Positions 51,135 to 58,907 of a stretch of 64,000 nt of DNA are shown here, one piece after another (position 1 is the first letter of the stretch; the number at the start of each line of letters is the position of its first letter). Below the pieces are notes generated by a model. That model searched no databases, was not told where the DNA came from, and saw nothing but the letters and a program-made list of their open reading frames with translations. This DNA comes from Klenkia sesuvii (GTDB lineage: Bacteria > Actinomycetota > Actinomycetes > Mycobacteriales > Geodermatophilaceae), in NCBI RefSeq assembly GCF_037083825.1, contig NZ_JBAPLU010000004.1:186001-250000 (forward strand), written 5' to 3'. The translations under genes and the position numbers were made by a program.

Positions 51135-52382
51135 CTACAGCGCGATGCCCAGCAGGGCGTCGACGGCGTCGCGGACGACGGACGGCGCGCCCTCGTCGGC
51201 CTCGGCACCCTCCCCGCCGGCCAGCGTCGCGGCGGCCCAGGCGTCGACGGCTGCGACGGCACCGGGCGAGTCGAGGTCGTCGGCCAGGCGCTCGCGGACG
51301 GCGACCAGCAGCTCGGCCGCACCGGACCCCGACCGCCGGGACACCGCCTCGCGCCAGGTGGCCAGCCGGTGCTCGGCGTCGGCGAGGAGGTCGGAGGTCC
51401 AGGCGCGGTCGGTGCGGTAGTGGCCGCTCAGCAGTGCGAGCCGGATGGCCATGGGGTCGACGCCGTCGCCGCGCAGCCGGGAGACGAATACGAGGTTGCC
51501 CCGGCTCTTGCTCATCTTCTCCCCGTCCAGGCCGATCATCGCGGCGTGGACGTAGGCCTGGGCGAAGGGCTTGGTGCCGGTGAGGGCCTCGGCGTGCACG
51601 GCGGAGAACTCATGGTGCGGGAAGACCAGGTCGCTGCCGCCGCCCTGCACGTCGAAGCCCATGCCGATGGTGCCCAGGGCGATCGACGCGCACTCGACGT
51701 GCCAGCCGGGCCGCCCGGCCACGCCCTGCGGGCCGGGCCACGACGGCTCGCCCTCGCGCGCCCCGCGCCACAGCAGCGGGTCGAGCCGCTGGCGCTTGCC
51801 GGGGCGGTCGGGGTCACCGCCGCGCTCGGCCGAGAAGCGCAGCATGGTCTCCTCGTCGTAGCCGCTCTCGCCGCCGAAACCGGGGGCCTGGCCGATGTCG
51901 TGGTAGACGTCGCCGGTGCCGTCGTCGAGGGTGTAGGCCAGGCCCGCGGCCTGCAGCTCCTCGATGTGGGCGACGATCTGCGGGATGGCCTCGACGGCGC
52001 CCACGTAGTCCTCCGGCGGCAGCACCCGCAGCGCGGTCATGTCCTCGCGGAACAGCGCCGTCTCGCGCATGCCGAGCACGACCCAGTCCTCGCCGTCGCG
52101 GTCGGCCCGCTCGAACAGCGGGTCGTCGACGTCGGTGACGTTCTGCACGTAGTGCACCGCGTGCCCCAGGTCGCGCCACATGCGGTTGACCAGGTCGAAG
52201 GCCAGGTAGGTGGCGGCGTGGCCGAGGTGGGTGGCGTCGTAGGGCGTGATGCCGCAGACGTACATCCGCGCGGTCGGCCCGGGCTGGGTCTGCACGACCT
52301 CGCGGCGCGCGGTGTCGTGCAACCGCAGAGGGAGGCCGTTCCCGGGCAAGGAGGGCAGGAGGGGGGCGGGCCAGCTGAGCAC
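51135..52382 (-). CDS. mshC: Cysteine--mycothiol intermediate ligase MshC
   Basis: A 415-residue cysteinyl-tRNA synthetase-like ligase that joins cysteine to glucosaminyl-inositol in mycothiol synthesis. ARMYVCGITPYDATHLGHAATYL contains the HIGH motif as HLGH, and GEKMSKSRGN is the KMSKS motif. WHVECAS supplies a zinc ligand. It lacks the anticodon-binding domain of CysS and opens with the MshC-type LSWPAPLLPSLPG. GTG 52382 stands 6 bases after TAGGCT. It marks an organism that uses mycothiol, consistent with the sigma-R-like promoter upstream of rbpA. Confidence 0.95.
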   Translation of the reverse strand: MLSWPAPLLPSLPGNGLPLRLHDTARREVVQTQPGPTARMYVCGITPYDATHLGHAATYLAFDLVNRMWRDLGHAVHYVQNVTDVDDPLFERADRDGEDWVVLGMRETALFREDMTALRVLPPEDYVGAVEAIPQIVAHIEELQAAGLAYTLDDGTGDVYHDIGQAPGFGGESGYDEETMLRFSAERGGDPDRPGKRQRLDPLLWRGAREGEPSWPGPQGVAGRPGWHVECASIALGTIGMGFDVQGGGSDLVFPHHEFSAVHAEALTGTKPFAQAYVHAAMIGLDGEKMSKSRGNLVFVSRLRGDGVDPMAIRLALLSGHYRTDRAWTSDLLADAEHRLATWREAVSRRSGSGAAELLVAVRERLADDLDSPGAVAAVDAWAAATLAGGEGAEADEGAPSVVRDAVDALLGIAL

Positions 52383-52388
52383 GGGCCG

Positions 52389-52394
52389 AGCCTA
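52389..52394 (-). promoter_or_regulatory. -10 box TAGGCT of a leaderless promoter (mshC-dgt)
   Basis: The complement of AGCCTA, 6 bases before GTG 52382. Confidence 0.6.
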
Positions 52395-52587
52395 CGGCGG
52401 GGGTCCGACAACCGTGATCGCCCACCGTCGAGGCACCGCGGCGCACCCACCGCCGGAGTGCGCGCCCACGCGGGTCAGCTCGATGGCGCCGCGGCTCCTC
52501 GGCGCAGCCGCTCGGCCGGTGCGCTCTCCGGCGGTTCTCGTGGCTGTGCCGGCCGCACCAGCGCGCACTCCCCGGGCGGGTGCGCAG

Positions 52588-52673
52588 GGCGGCAGGGTCA
52601 GAAGGGCGGCAGGGTCAGAAGGGCGGCAGGGTCAGAAGGCCGGCCAGGGTCAGAAGGCCGGCAGGGTCAGAAG
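52588..52673. repeat. 17-bp minisatellite spanning a stop codon
   Basis: Five head-to-tail copies of GGCGGCAGGGTCAGAAG (52588-52604, 52605-52621, 52622-52638, 52639-52656 with one extra base, 52657-52673) plus a degenerate sixth. The copy at 52657-52673 contains the stop codon of the SCO1664-like gene. The rest of the 52383-52666 spacer shows no gene. Confidence 0.9.
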
Positions 52674-53524
52674 GGCGGCCAGGGCAGGGCGGGCCAGTCG
52701 CCGCTGGGCTCGGGGTGCCGCCCGGTGCGCAGCAGGTCGGCCACGCGCTGCTGCGTGCGCCGCACCTCGGTGCGGGTGAGGTGGCCGTGCAGCTGCTCCC
52801 CCAGCTCGTCGCGCAGCTGGTCCTGCAGCCGCTCCAGCACCGCGACGGCGTCCTCGGTGAGCGGCTGCCCGGCCCACCGCCACAGCAGGGTGCGCAGCTT
52901 GGGGTCGGGCGAGAAGCAGATGCCGTGGTCCACGCCGTACACGTGGCCGTCGGCCATCGGGATCATGTGCCCACCCTTGCGGTCGGCGTTGTTGACCACC
53001 GCGTCGAACACCGCCATGCGGCGCAGGGCCGGCACGTCGCGGCGGACGAAGGTGGTCATCTCCACCGTGGGGTCGGCGTGCTGCCACAGCTGCACCATGC
53101 CCGGCCCGAAGGGCCCGTCGCGCAGCACCGTGGGTGGCACGACCCGCCAGCCGGTGGCCTCGGAGACGAGGTAGGCGCTGATCTCGCGGCCGGCCAGCGT
53201 GCCGTCGGGGAAGTCCCACAGGGGGCGCTCGCCGCGGACGGGCTTGTAGATGCACTCCCCCGCCAGCTCCGGGGTGCGGATGGCCCCGATCAGGCTGACG
53301 TTGGAGGCGTCGAGCAGCCGACCCTCCAGGTCGAGGTCCCCGTCGAGGAGGAGGGTGCGGGCCTCGGCGTCGCCGACCGGCGAGCGGCGGTCCCCGTGGT
53401 CGAAGGCGAGACCCGCCACCTCGCGGGTGTCGTCGTCCTCGTCCCCGCCGTCCTCCCATGCCTCGTCGTCCTCCGGCTCGTCGTCGGCGAGGTCGTCGAG
53501 CTCGCCGTCCAGGAAGGCGTCCAC
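52667..53524 (-). CDS. SCO1664-family kinase-like protein
   Basis: The protein has 285 residues from GTG 53524. It resembles a reduced phosphatidylinositol 3/4-kinase-like fold: GECIYKPVRGERPLWDFPDGTLAGREISAYLVS (ATP-binding Lys), RMAVFDAVVNNADRKGGH (catalytic loop with Asp-x4-Asn-type residues) and VDHGICFSPDPKLRTLLW (metal Asp). An acidic stretch (residues about 8-30, mostly Asp/Glu) precedes the domain. The frame is open further upstream with a CTG at 53554 overlapping the DUF3090 stop, so the true start is uncertain. From memory it sits between DUF3090 and mshC in other actinobacteria too. Confidence 0.85.
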   Translation of the reverse strand: MDAFLDGELDDLADDEPEDDEAWEDGGDEDDDTREVAGLAFDHGDRRSPVGDAEARTLLLDGDLDLEGRLLDASNVSLIGAIRTPELAGECIYKPVRGERPLWDFPDGTLAGREISAYLVSEATGWRVVPPTVLRDGPFGPGMVQLWQHADPTVEMTTFVRRDVPALRRMAVFDAVVNNADRKGGHMIPMADGHVYGVDHGICFSPDPKLRTLLWRWAGQPLTEDAVAVLERLQDQLRDELGEQLHGHLTRTEVRRTQQRVADLLRTGRHPEPSGDWPALPWPPF

Positions 53525-53550
53525 GAGCTCGTCCCCCGTCCGCGGCTCGG

Positions 53551-54102
53551 TCAGCGCCGGTACCCGTTCTGCCGGGGGCAGACGTGCCCGGAGGGGTCCA
53601 GCGGCATCGAGCACAGCGGGCACGAGGGCCGGCCGGCGGAGACCACCCGCTTGGCCCGGGCCACGAAGCCGCGGGCGGCGGCCGGGGTGATGACCACGCG
53701 CAGGGCGTCGGGGCCCTCCTCGGCGTCGGACAGGATGGCGTCCTCGTCGATGGGCTCGTCGCCGGCGGCCACCGCCTCGACGACGACGGCCTGGGCCTCG
53801 CCGTCCCACGCCAGGCCCATGGCGGCCACCCGGAACTCCTCCTCGACCGGCGCGGTGAGCGGGTCGAGGTCGTCGACGTCGGCGTCGGGCGGGACGACGG
53901 TGGTGGCGCGCGTGGCGACCTCGTCGAGCAGCTCGCCCATGCGCTCGGCGAGCACCTCGACCTGCGACTTCTCGAGGGCGACACTGATCACCCGGCCGGC
54001 CTCGTCGGTGGCCTGCAGGTAGAAGGTGCGGTCACCGGGCTGGCCGACGGTGCCCGCGACGAAGCGGACGGGGCGTTCGAAGAGGAAGACCTGGCGTGGC
54101 AC
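53551..54102 (-). CDS. DUF3090 family protein
   Basis: A 183-residue actinobacterial conserved protein. The N-terminus VFLFERPVRFVAGTVGQPGDRTFYLQA and the middle VALEKSQVEVLAERMGELLDEV are typical. The C-terminus carries CPLCSMPLDPSGHVCPRQNGY, a rubredoxin-like Cys cluster (C-x2-C...C) that likely binds zinc. No enzymatic function is known to me. GTG 54102 stands 7 bases after TAACCT, whose TAA is the stop of the upstream phosphatase gene. The SCO1664-like gene follows closely. Confidence 0.9.
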   Translation of the reverse strand: MPRQVFLFERPVRFVAGTVGQPGDRTFYLQATDEAGRVISVALEKSQVEVLAERMGELLDEVATRATTVVPPDADVDDLDPLTAPVEEEFRVAAMGLAWDGEAQAVVVEAVAAGDEPIDEDAILSDAEEGPDALRVVITPAAARGFVARAKRVVSAGRPSCPLCSMPLDPSGHVCPRQNGYRR

Positions 54103-54109
54103 GGCGACG

Positions 54110-54115
54110 AGGTTA
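54110..54115 (-). promoter_or_regulatory. -10 box TAACCT of DUF3090, merged with the phosphatase stop codon
   Basis: The complement of AGGTTA. Its TAA (complement of 54113-54115) is the stop codon of the histidine phosphatase gene. It stands 7 bases before GTG 54102. Confidence 0.65.
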
Positions 54116-54817
54116 CGCGCCGGCGGGGCCCGCGCCGCCCCCGACGACGGCGTCCGAGGAGGCCTTGCGGGACCGGCGGGTTCGCTTCCTGGGCGGGACC
54201 AGCGCGCTGACGTCGCCCCCGCTGTCGTTGACCCGCTGCACGAACGGCCGGGTCTCGGTGTAGCTGACCACCGAGATCGAGGCGGGGTCGGCGACGATGC
54301 GCTGGAAGGAGTCCAGGTGCATGCCGTAGGCGTCGGCCAGGATCGCCTTGATGACGTCGCCGTGGGTGCAGGCCAGCCAGACGGCGTCGGGGCCGAGCCT
54401 GGCGTTCCACTCCCGGACGGCGGCCACCGCGCGGGCCTGGGTCTGGGCCAGGCCCTCGCCCTCGGGGCCGGGGAAGACCGCCGCGGAGGGGTGCTGCTGC
54501 ACGACCTTCCACATCGGCTCCTTGACCAGCTCCTTGATGGGCCGACCAGTCCAGTCGCCGTAGCGGCACTCGCCGAGCCGCTCGTCGGTCTGCAGCTGCA
54601 GGTCGCGGCCGGCGAGCACCGCGGCGGCGGTCTGCTGGCACCGCTCGAGCGGGCTGGCGACGACGGCGGCCAGCGGCACGGGGGCCAACCGGGCGCCGAC
54701 CGCGGCCACCTGCTCCTGCCCCTTCTCGTCCAGCTGGACGCCGGGGGTCCACCCGGCCAGCAGCCCGGAGGCGTTCGCCGTCGTGCGGCCGTGCCGGAGC
54801 AGGATGACTGTGGTCAC
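54113..54817 (-). CDS. Histidine phosphatase-family protein
   Basis: The protein has 234 residues from GTG 54817. The RHG motif ILLRHGRTTAN holds the phosphorylated His; RLGECRYGDW gives the acid; ACTHGDVIKAIL is the second His. It belongs to the actinobacterial branch adjacent to uppP and DUF3090 (from memory, the Rv2135c neighbourhood). The last about 35 residues are basic (RKRTRRSRKASS) and not conserved. The start stands 6 bases after TAACCT, whose TAA is the uppP stop. The substrate is unknown; a phospho-sugar or polyprenyl phosphate are possibilities. Confidence 0.9.
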   Translation of the reverse strand: MTTVILLRHGRTTANASGLLAGWTPGVQLDEKGQEQVAAVGARLAPVPLAAVVASPLERCQQTAAAVLAGRDLQLQTDERLGECRYGDWTGRPIKELVKEPMWKVVQQHPSAAVFPGPEGEGLAQTQARAVAAVREWNARLGPDAVWLACTHGDVIKAILADAYGMHLDSFQRIVADPASISVVSYTETRPFVQRVNDSGGDVSALVPPRKRTRRSRKASSDAVVGGGAGPAGA

Positions 54818-54823
54818 CCCCCG

Positions 54824-54829
54824 AGGTTA
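54824..54829 (-). promoter_or_regulatory. -10 box TAACCT of the phosphatase gene, merged with the uppP stop codon
   Basis: The complement of AGGTTA. Its TAA (complement of 54827-54829) is the stop codon of uppP. It stands 6 bases before GTG 54817. Confidence 0.65.
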
Positions 54830-55657
54830 GGGCGTCAGGACCCCGGCGCCGACGGCGGCGAGGAGCAGGAGGCCCAGCACGACGCGGTAGACCACGAACG
54901 GGGTGAACGTGCCGCGTTCCAGGTAGCGCAGCAGCCAGGCGATGACGGCCAGCCCGACACCGAAGGCGATGACCGTCGCCACCGCCGTCGGGCCCCAGGC
55001 GACCGCGCCGCCGGCGGTGCCACCGGTGAACGCCTCGTAGGCCTGGAAGAGGCCCGACCCCAGGACGGCGGGGATGGCCAGCAGGAACGAGTAGCGCGCG
55101 GCCGCGGCCCGGGAGTAGCCCAGGAACAGGCCCATCGTGATGGTGCCGCCCGAGCGGGACACGCCCGGGATGAGCGCGGCGGCCTGGGCCAGCCCGTAGA
55201 GCACGCCGTGGCCGACGGTGAGGTCGGCCAGCTGCCGCTCCTTCCGCCCGACGCGGTCGGCGGCGTAGAGCGCCAGGGAGAAGACCACCAGCGCGATGGC
55301 GATGATCCGCAGGTCGCGGAAGGTGGTCTCGATCTGGTCCTGGAACAGCAACCCCAGCACCACGATCGGGACCGACCCGATGATGATCAGCCACCCCGTG
55401 CGGGCGTCGGGGTGGCTGCGCAGCTCGCGGCGCCCCAGCGACAGCACCCAGGTGCGCACGATGTTCCAGATGTCGTGCCGGAAGTAGAGGAGGACGGCGA
55501 GCTCGGTGCCGATCTGGGTGATCGCGGTGAACGCCGCGCCCGGGTCGTCCCAGCCGAACACCGAACCGACCACCCGCAGGTGGGCACTGGAGGAGATCGG
55601 CAGGAACTCCGTGAGGCCCTGCACGAGTCCGAGGACGACTGCTTCAACCCAACCCAC
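54827..55657 (-). CDS. uppP: Undecaprenyl-diphosphatase
   Basis: The protein has 276 residues from GTG 55657, with about eight membrane helices. The two BacA/UppP motifs are clear: GLVQGLTEFLPISSSAHL near the N-terminus and PGVSRSGGTITMGLFLGYSR in the middle. It recycles undecaprenyl diphosphate to the monophosphate carrier for peptidoglycan synthesis. The start stands 8 bases after TAGGCT; the frame open further upstream is antisense to the aldo-keto reductase gene. Its TAA stop doubles as part of the next promoter. Confidence 0.95.
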   Translation of the reverse strand: MGWVEAVVLGLVQGLTEFLPISSSAHLRVVGSVFGWDDPGAAFTAITQIGTELAVLLYFRHDIWNIVRTWVLSLGRRELRSHPDARTGWLIIIGSVPIVVLGLLFQDQIETTFRDLRIIAIALVVFSLALYAADRVGRKERQLADLTVGHGVLYGLAQAAALIPGVSRSGGTITMGLFLGYSRAAAARYSFLLAIPAVLGSGLFQAYEAFTGGTAGGAVAWGPTAVATVIAFGVGLAVIAWLLRYLERGTFTPFVVYRVVLGLLLLAAVGAGVLTP

Positions 55658-55665
55658 GGGGCGGC

Positions 55666-55701
55666 AGCCTACGGACCGACCCTGCGGGTTCCCGGTAGGT
55701 T
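55666..55701. promoter_or_regulatory. Divergent leaderless promoters of uppP and the aldo-keto reductase gene
   Basis: Minus strand: TAGGCT (complement of 55666-55671), 8 bases before GTG 55657. Plus strand: TAGGTT (55696-55701), 8 bases before GTG 55710. Confidence 0.6.
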
Positions 55702-55709
55702 GACCCCTC

Positions 55710-56687
55710 GTGGAACAGCGGGCGTTGGGGCACAGCGGCCTGGTGGTCTCCCGGCTGGCGCTGGGCACGATGACCTGGGGCCGGGACACCGACGAGGACG
55801 AGGCCGCGATGCAGCTGACGGCCTTCGTCGACGCCGGCGGCACGCTGGTCGACACCGCCGACGTCTACGTCGAGGGCGAGTCCGAGCGCACGCTGGGGCG
55901 GCTGCTCAGCGACGTCGTCCCCCGCGACGACGTGCTGGTCGCGACCAAGGCGGTGGGCCGCACCCGCACCGGGGCGATGGGCCGCGGCGCCTCCCGAGGC
56001 CACCTGCTGGCCGCCCTCGACGCCTCGCTCGAGCGGTTGGGCCTGGACCACGTCGACCTGTGGCAGCTGCACTCCTGGGACGAGCACACCCCCCTCGAGG
56101 AGACCCTGGCCGCGCTCGACACCGCCGTGAGCAGCGGCCGCACGCGCTACGTCGGGGTGAGCAACTTCACCGGCTGGCAGACCGCGCAGGCCGCGACCTG
56201 GCAGAAGGCGTGGCCCGGGCGGGCCCCGGTCATCAGCTCGCAGGTCGAGTACTCGCTGCTGCAGCGCGGCGTCGAGCGCGAGGTCGTGCCGGCCGCCGAG
56301 ACCCTGGGCATCGGGCTGCTGCCCTGGTCGCCGCTGGGCCGCGGGCTGCTCACCGGCAAGTACCGGCACACCACGCCCAGCGACAGCCGGGGCGCCTCGG
56401 CGCAGTGGTCGGGCTTCGTCGACGGACTCCGCTCCAAGGACACCGACCGCATCGTCGAGGCCGTGTGCACCGCGGCCCAGGGCCTGCACACCGTGCCGCT
56501 GGCGGTCGCCCTGGCCTGGCTGCGCGACCGGCCCGGCGTGGTCGCCCCTGTCGTCGGCGCCCGCACGGCCGCCCAGCTCCAGGTCAGCCTCGACGCCGAG
56601 GAGGTCACCCTGCCCGCGGCCATCCGGTTCGCCCTCGACGAGGTGTCCGCGCCGCACACGTCGTACCCCGACCGCCGCCCCGGATGA
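55710..56687 (+). CDS. Aldo/keto reductase
   Basis: A 325-residue TIM-barrel oxidoreductase. LALGTMTWG opens the barrel. The tetrad residues appear as DTADVY (Asp and Tyr), ATKAVG (Lys) and LWQLHSWD (His). The cofactor-binding end has LPWSPLGRGLLTGKY and VAPVVGARTAAQL. It reduces an unknown carbonyl with NADPH. The start GTG 55710 follows TAGGTT by 8 bases. Its TGA overlaps the ATG of the RecD-like helicase, an unexpected coupling of unrelated functions. Confidence 0.92.
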   Translation: MEQRALGHSGLVVSRLALGTMTWGRDTDEDEAAMQLTAFVDAGGTLVDTADVYVEGESERTLGRLLSDVVPRDDVLVATKAVGRTRTGAMGRGASRGHLLAALDASLERLGLDHVDLWQLHSWDEHTPLEETLAALDTAVSSGRTRYVGVSNFTGWQTAQAATWQKAWPGRAPVISSQVEYSLLQRGVEREVVPAAETLGIGLLPWSPLGRGLLTGKYRHTTPSDSRGASAQWSGFVDGLRSKDTDRIVEAVCTAAQGLHTVPLAVALAWLRDRPGVVAPVVGARTAAQLQVSLDAEEVTLPAAIRFALDEVSAPHTSYPDRRPG

Positions 56688-58606
56688 GCGCGCCCGACCC
56701 CGTCTTCGCCGCCTTCACCGCCGCCGGGCTCTGGCCCGGGCTGGGCAAGCGCGCGGCCGCCGAGCTGCCCGGCGCCGGCATCGTGGCCCCCGAGCAGGTC
56801 ACGGCGGACAACCTGGTGAAGCTCCCCCGGGTGGGCCGGCAGCGCGCCGAGCGGCTCTTCTCCTCGTTCCTGGCCGCCGGCCCGGCCTACGAGGTCGTCG
56901 AGATGCTGGTGGGCGCCGGCCTGCCGGCCAAGCTGGCCGCCGGGGTGTCCGACGTCCTGGGCCCCGACGCGGCCCGACGCCTGCGCGACGACCCGTGGCG
57001 GCTGCTCCTGCTCACCCAGGTGTCGCTCGCCGACGCCGACCGGCTGGCGATCGCGCTGCTCAAGGGCGCCGACCGTCAGGACAGGCGGCGCGGCCGGGCG
57101 CTGGTCGCGCTCACCCTGCGGACGGCGACCCGCGACGGGCACACGGTGCTGCCGGTGGACCAGGTGCTGTCGGCGCTGCGCGCCGAGGGTGTGGACGACG
57201 TCGCCGCCGCCGTGGTCGCCGCCGTCGACAGCGGCGACGTGCTCGAGCACGACCCCCCGTTCGACCCCGAGTCGGAGGAGGAGCCCGACCCGTCGCACCG
57301 CACGCTGAGCCTGGCCCGCTACGGCATGGCCGAGGACGCGGTGGCCGAGGCCGTGGCCCGGTTGGCGGCCACCGCCGAGCCGATCGCGCCGGCCGGGGCG
57401 GTGAAGAGCGTGGCCGCGGGGCTGGACCCGGCGCAGAAGCAGGCCGTCGTCCAGGTGCTGTCGGCCGGGGTCAGCCTGCTCACCGGCGGACCCGGCACCG
57501 GCAAGAGCCGCACGGTCGCGAGCGTGGTGAAGCTGCTGCAGGCCAAGGACGTCGAGGTGGCGCTGGCCGCCCCCACCGGCCGCGCGGCGAAGCGGCTGGA
57601 GGAGCTCACCGACCACCCGGCCACCACGGTGCACCGCCTGCTCGGCGCGCAGGGCATGACCGGCGGGTTCTCCCGCGACGAGGAGTGGCCGCTGGACGCC
57701 GACGTGGTGGTCGTCGACGAGGCCTCGATGCTCGACGTCGAGCTGACCGCCGCGCTGCTCGAGGCCTGCTCCGACGGCACCCACCTGCTGCTGGTCGGCG
57801 ACCCCGCCCAGTTGCCCTCGATCGGCCCCGGCCACGTGCTGGGCGACCTCATCGACTCCGGCGTCGTCCCGGTCACCGAGCTGACCACCCTGCACCGGCA
57901 GGCCGAGGGCGGCGCCATCGCCACCCTGGCCACCGGCGTGCGCGCGGGCGAGCTGGTCCAGGTGGCGTCGCAGGACCGCGAGGTCGTGATCGTGCCGGCC
58001 CAGGGCAGCGCCGAGGCCGCGCGGCGGGTCGTGCAGCTGGTCACCGACTCGATCCCGCGCGTGCTGTCCATCGACCCGGCCGCCGTCCAGGTGGTGACGC
58101 CGGTGCACCGCGGGCCGGCGGGCACGATCGAGCTGAACAAGGCGCTCAAGGCCGTGCTCAACCCCGGGGATGGCACGGTGTGGGGGTTCGACGTCGGCGA
58201 CCGCGTGGTGGCCACCGCGAACCACCTGGACCTCGAGCCGGTCGGGTTCGCCAACGGCGAGGTCGGCGTGGTCACCGGCACCGGCGACGGCACGCTGTCG
58301 GTCGACTTCAGCTCGGGCCCGTGCACGGTGCCCACCTCGGCGCTGGGCGACCTCAAGCACGGCTGGGCGATCACGGTGCACCGGGCGCAGGGCTCGGAGT
58401 GGCCCGGGGTGGTCGTCGTCCTGCCCCCGGAGGCCGGCGGGATGCTGTCGCGCCCGCTGGTCTACACCGCCCTCACCCGGGCGCAGAAGCACCTGTCGAT
58501 CGTGCACGCCAGCGGTGCCGCGCTCGCCCGCGCCGTGCGCGAGGTCGACGTCAAGCCCCGCCGCACGAGGCTGGCCGCCCTGCTCCGCGAGCACCTCGAG
58601 GCGTAG
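56684..58606 (+). CDS. RecD-like superfamily 1 helicase with N-terminal HhH region
   Basis: The protein has 640 residues from ATG 56684. The N-terminal 230 residues are helical, with helix-hairpin-helix-type LVKLPRVGRQRAERLFSSF. The RecD2-like core shows Walker A LLTGGPGTGKSRTVASVV, APTGRAAKRLEELT, DEASMLD (motif II), VGDPAQLPSIGPG (III), ITVHRAQGSEWPGVVVVL (V) and LVYTALTRAQKHL (VI). It is a 5'-3' DNA helicase, RecBC-independent in organisms without RecBC. It is coupled (ATGA) to the reductase gene. The last residues are basic. Confidence 0.92.
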   Translation: MSAPDPVFAAFTAAGLWPGLGKRAAAELPGAGIVAPEQVTADNLVKLPRVGRQRAERLFSSFLAAGPAYEVVEMLVGAGLPAKLAAGVSDVLGPDAARRLRDDPWRLLLLTQVSLADADRLAIALLKGADRQDRRRGRALVALTLRTATRDGHTVLPVDQVLSALRAEGVDDVAAAVVAAVDSGDVLEHDPPFDPESEEEPDPSHRTLSLARYGMAEDAVAEAVARLAATAEPIAPAGAVKSVAAGLDPAQKQAVVQVLSAGVSLLTGGPGTGKSRTVASVVKLLQAKDVEVALAAPTGRAAKRLEELTDHPATTVHRLLGAQGMTGGFSRDEEWPLDADVVVVDEASMLDVELTAALLEACSDGTHLLLVGDPAQLPSIGPGHVLGDLIDSGVVPVTELTTLHRQAEGGAIATLATGVRAGELVQVASQDREVVIVPAQGSAEAARRVVQLVTDSIPRVLSIDPAAVQVVTPVHRGPAGTIELNKALKAVLNPGDGTVWGFDVGDRVVATANHLDLEPVGFANGEVGVVTGTGDGTLSVDFSSGPCTVPTSALGDLKHGWAITVHRAQGSEWPGVVVVLPPEAGGMLSRPLVYTALTRAQKHLSIVHASGAALARAVREVDVKPRRTRLAALLREHLEA

Positions 58607-58907
58607 CCCCCGCCGCTGTCCCCGCCGCTGCCCCGGCCGACGCCCCGGCCGCTGCGCCCGCCGCGCCGCGTCCGCGCACGCTCGCCGACGCCAGGCATGG
58701 GAGCCCGTACACCTGGTCCTGGGCCCGGCGAGCGGGTGCATGGGCTCCCATGCCTGCCCGATGGCCGTGCCCGGTGGCCGAGCCCGATGGCCGTGCGCTC
58801 GGCCGGAAAGCGGGTGCGCGCGTCCGGCGTCGGGGGCATCCTCGACGGCGTGCTGTGACGCCTCGCCCCCGTCCCCTCCCCCGGCGACACCCCTGCGAGG
58901 CCCACCC
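58607..58907. other. Gene-free spacer with a large perfect inverted repeat
   Basis: No gene is seen between the helicase and ABC-F genes. The main feature is the 15-bp inverted repeat at 58692-58756. The remainder is C-rich and repetitive (CCCGCCGCTG-like runs at 58606-58670). The ABC-F promoter must lie in its right part, but no convincing box is visible. Confidence 0.65.
58692..58756. repeat. Perfect 15-bp inverted repeat, intergenic
   Basis: CAGGCATGGGAGCCC (58692-58706) and its exact reverse complement (58742-58756) enclose 35 bases. It follows the helicase stop by 85 bases. It may be a terminator, or a member of a palindromic repeat family. Confidence 0.85.

Noticed and set aside
52588..52673. 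Regular short repeats considered as a CRISPR array
   Set aside because: The units are 17 bp and contiguous with no spacers, and no cas genes are present.
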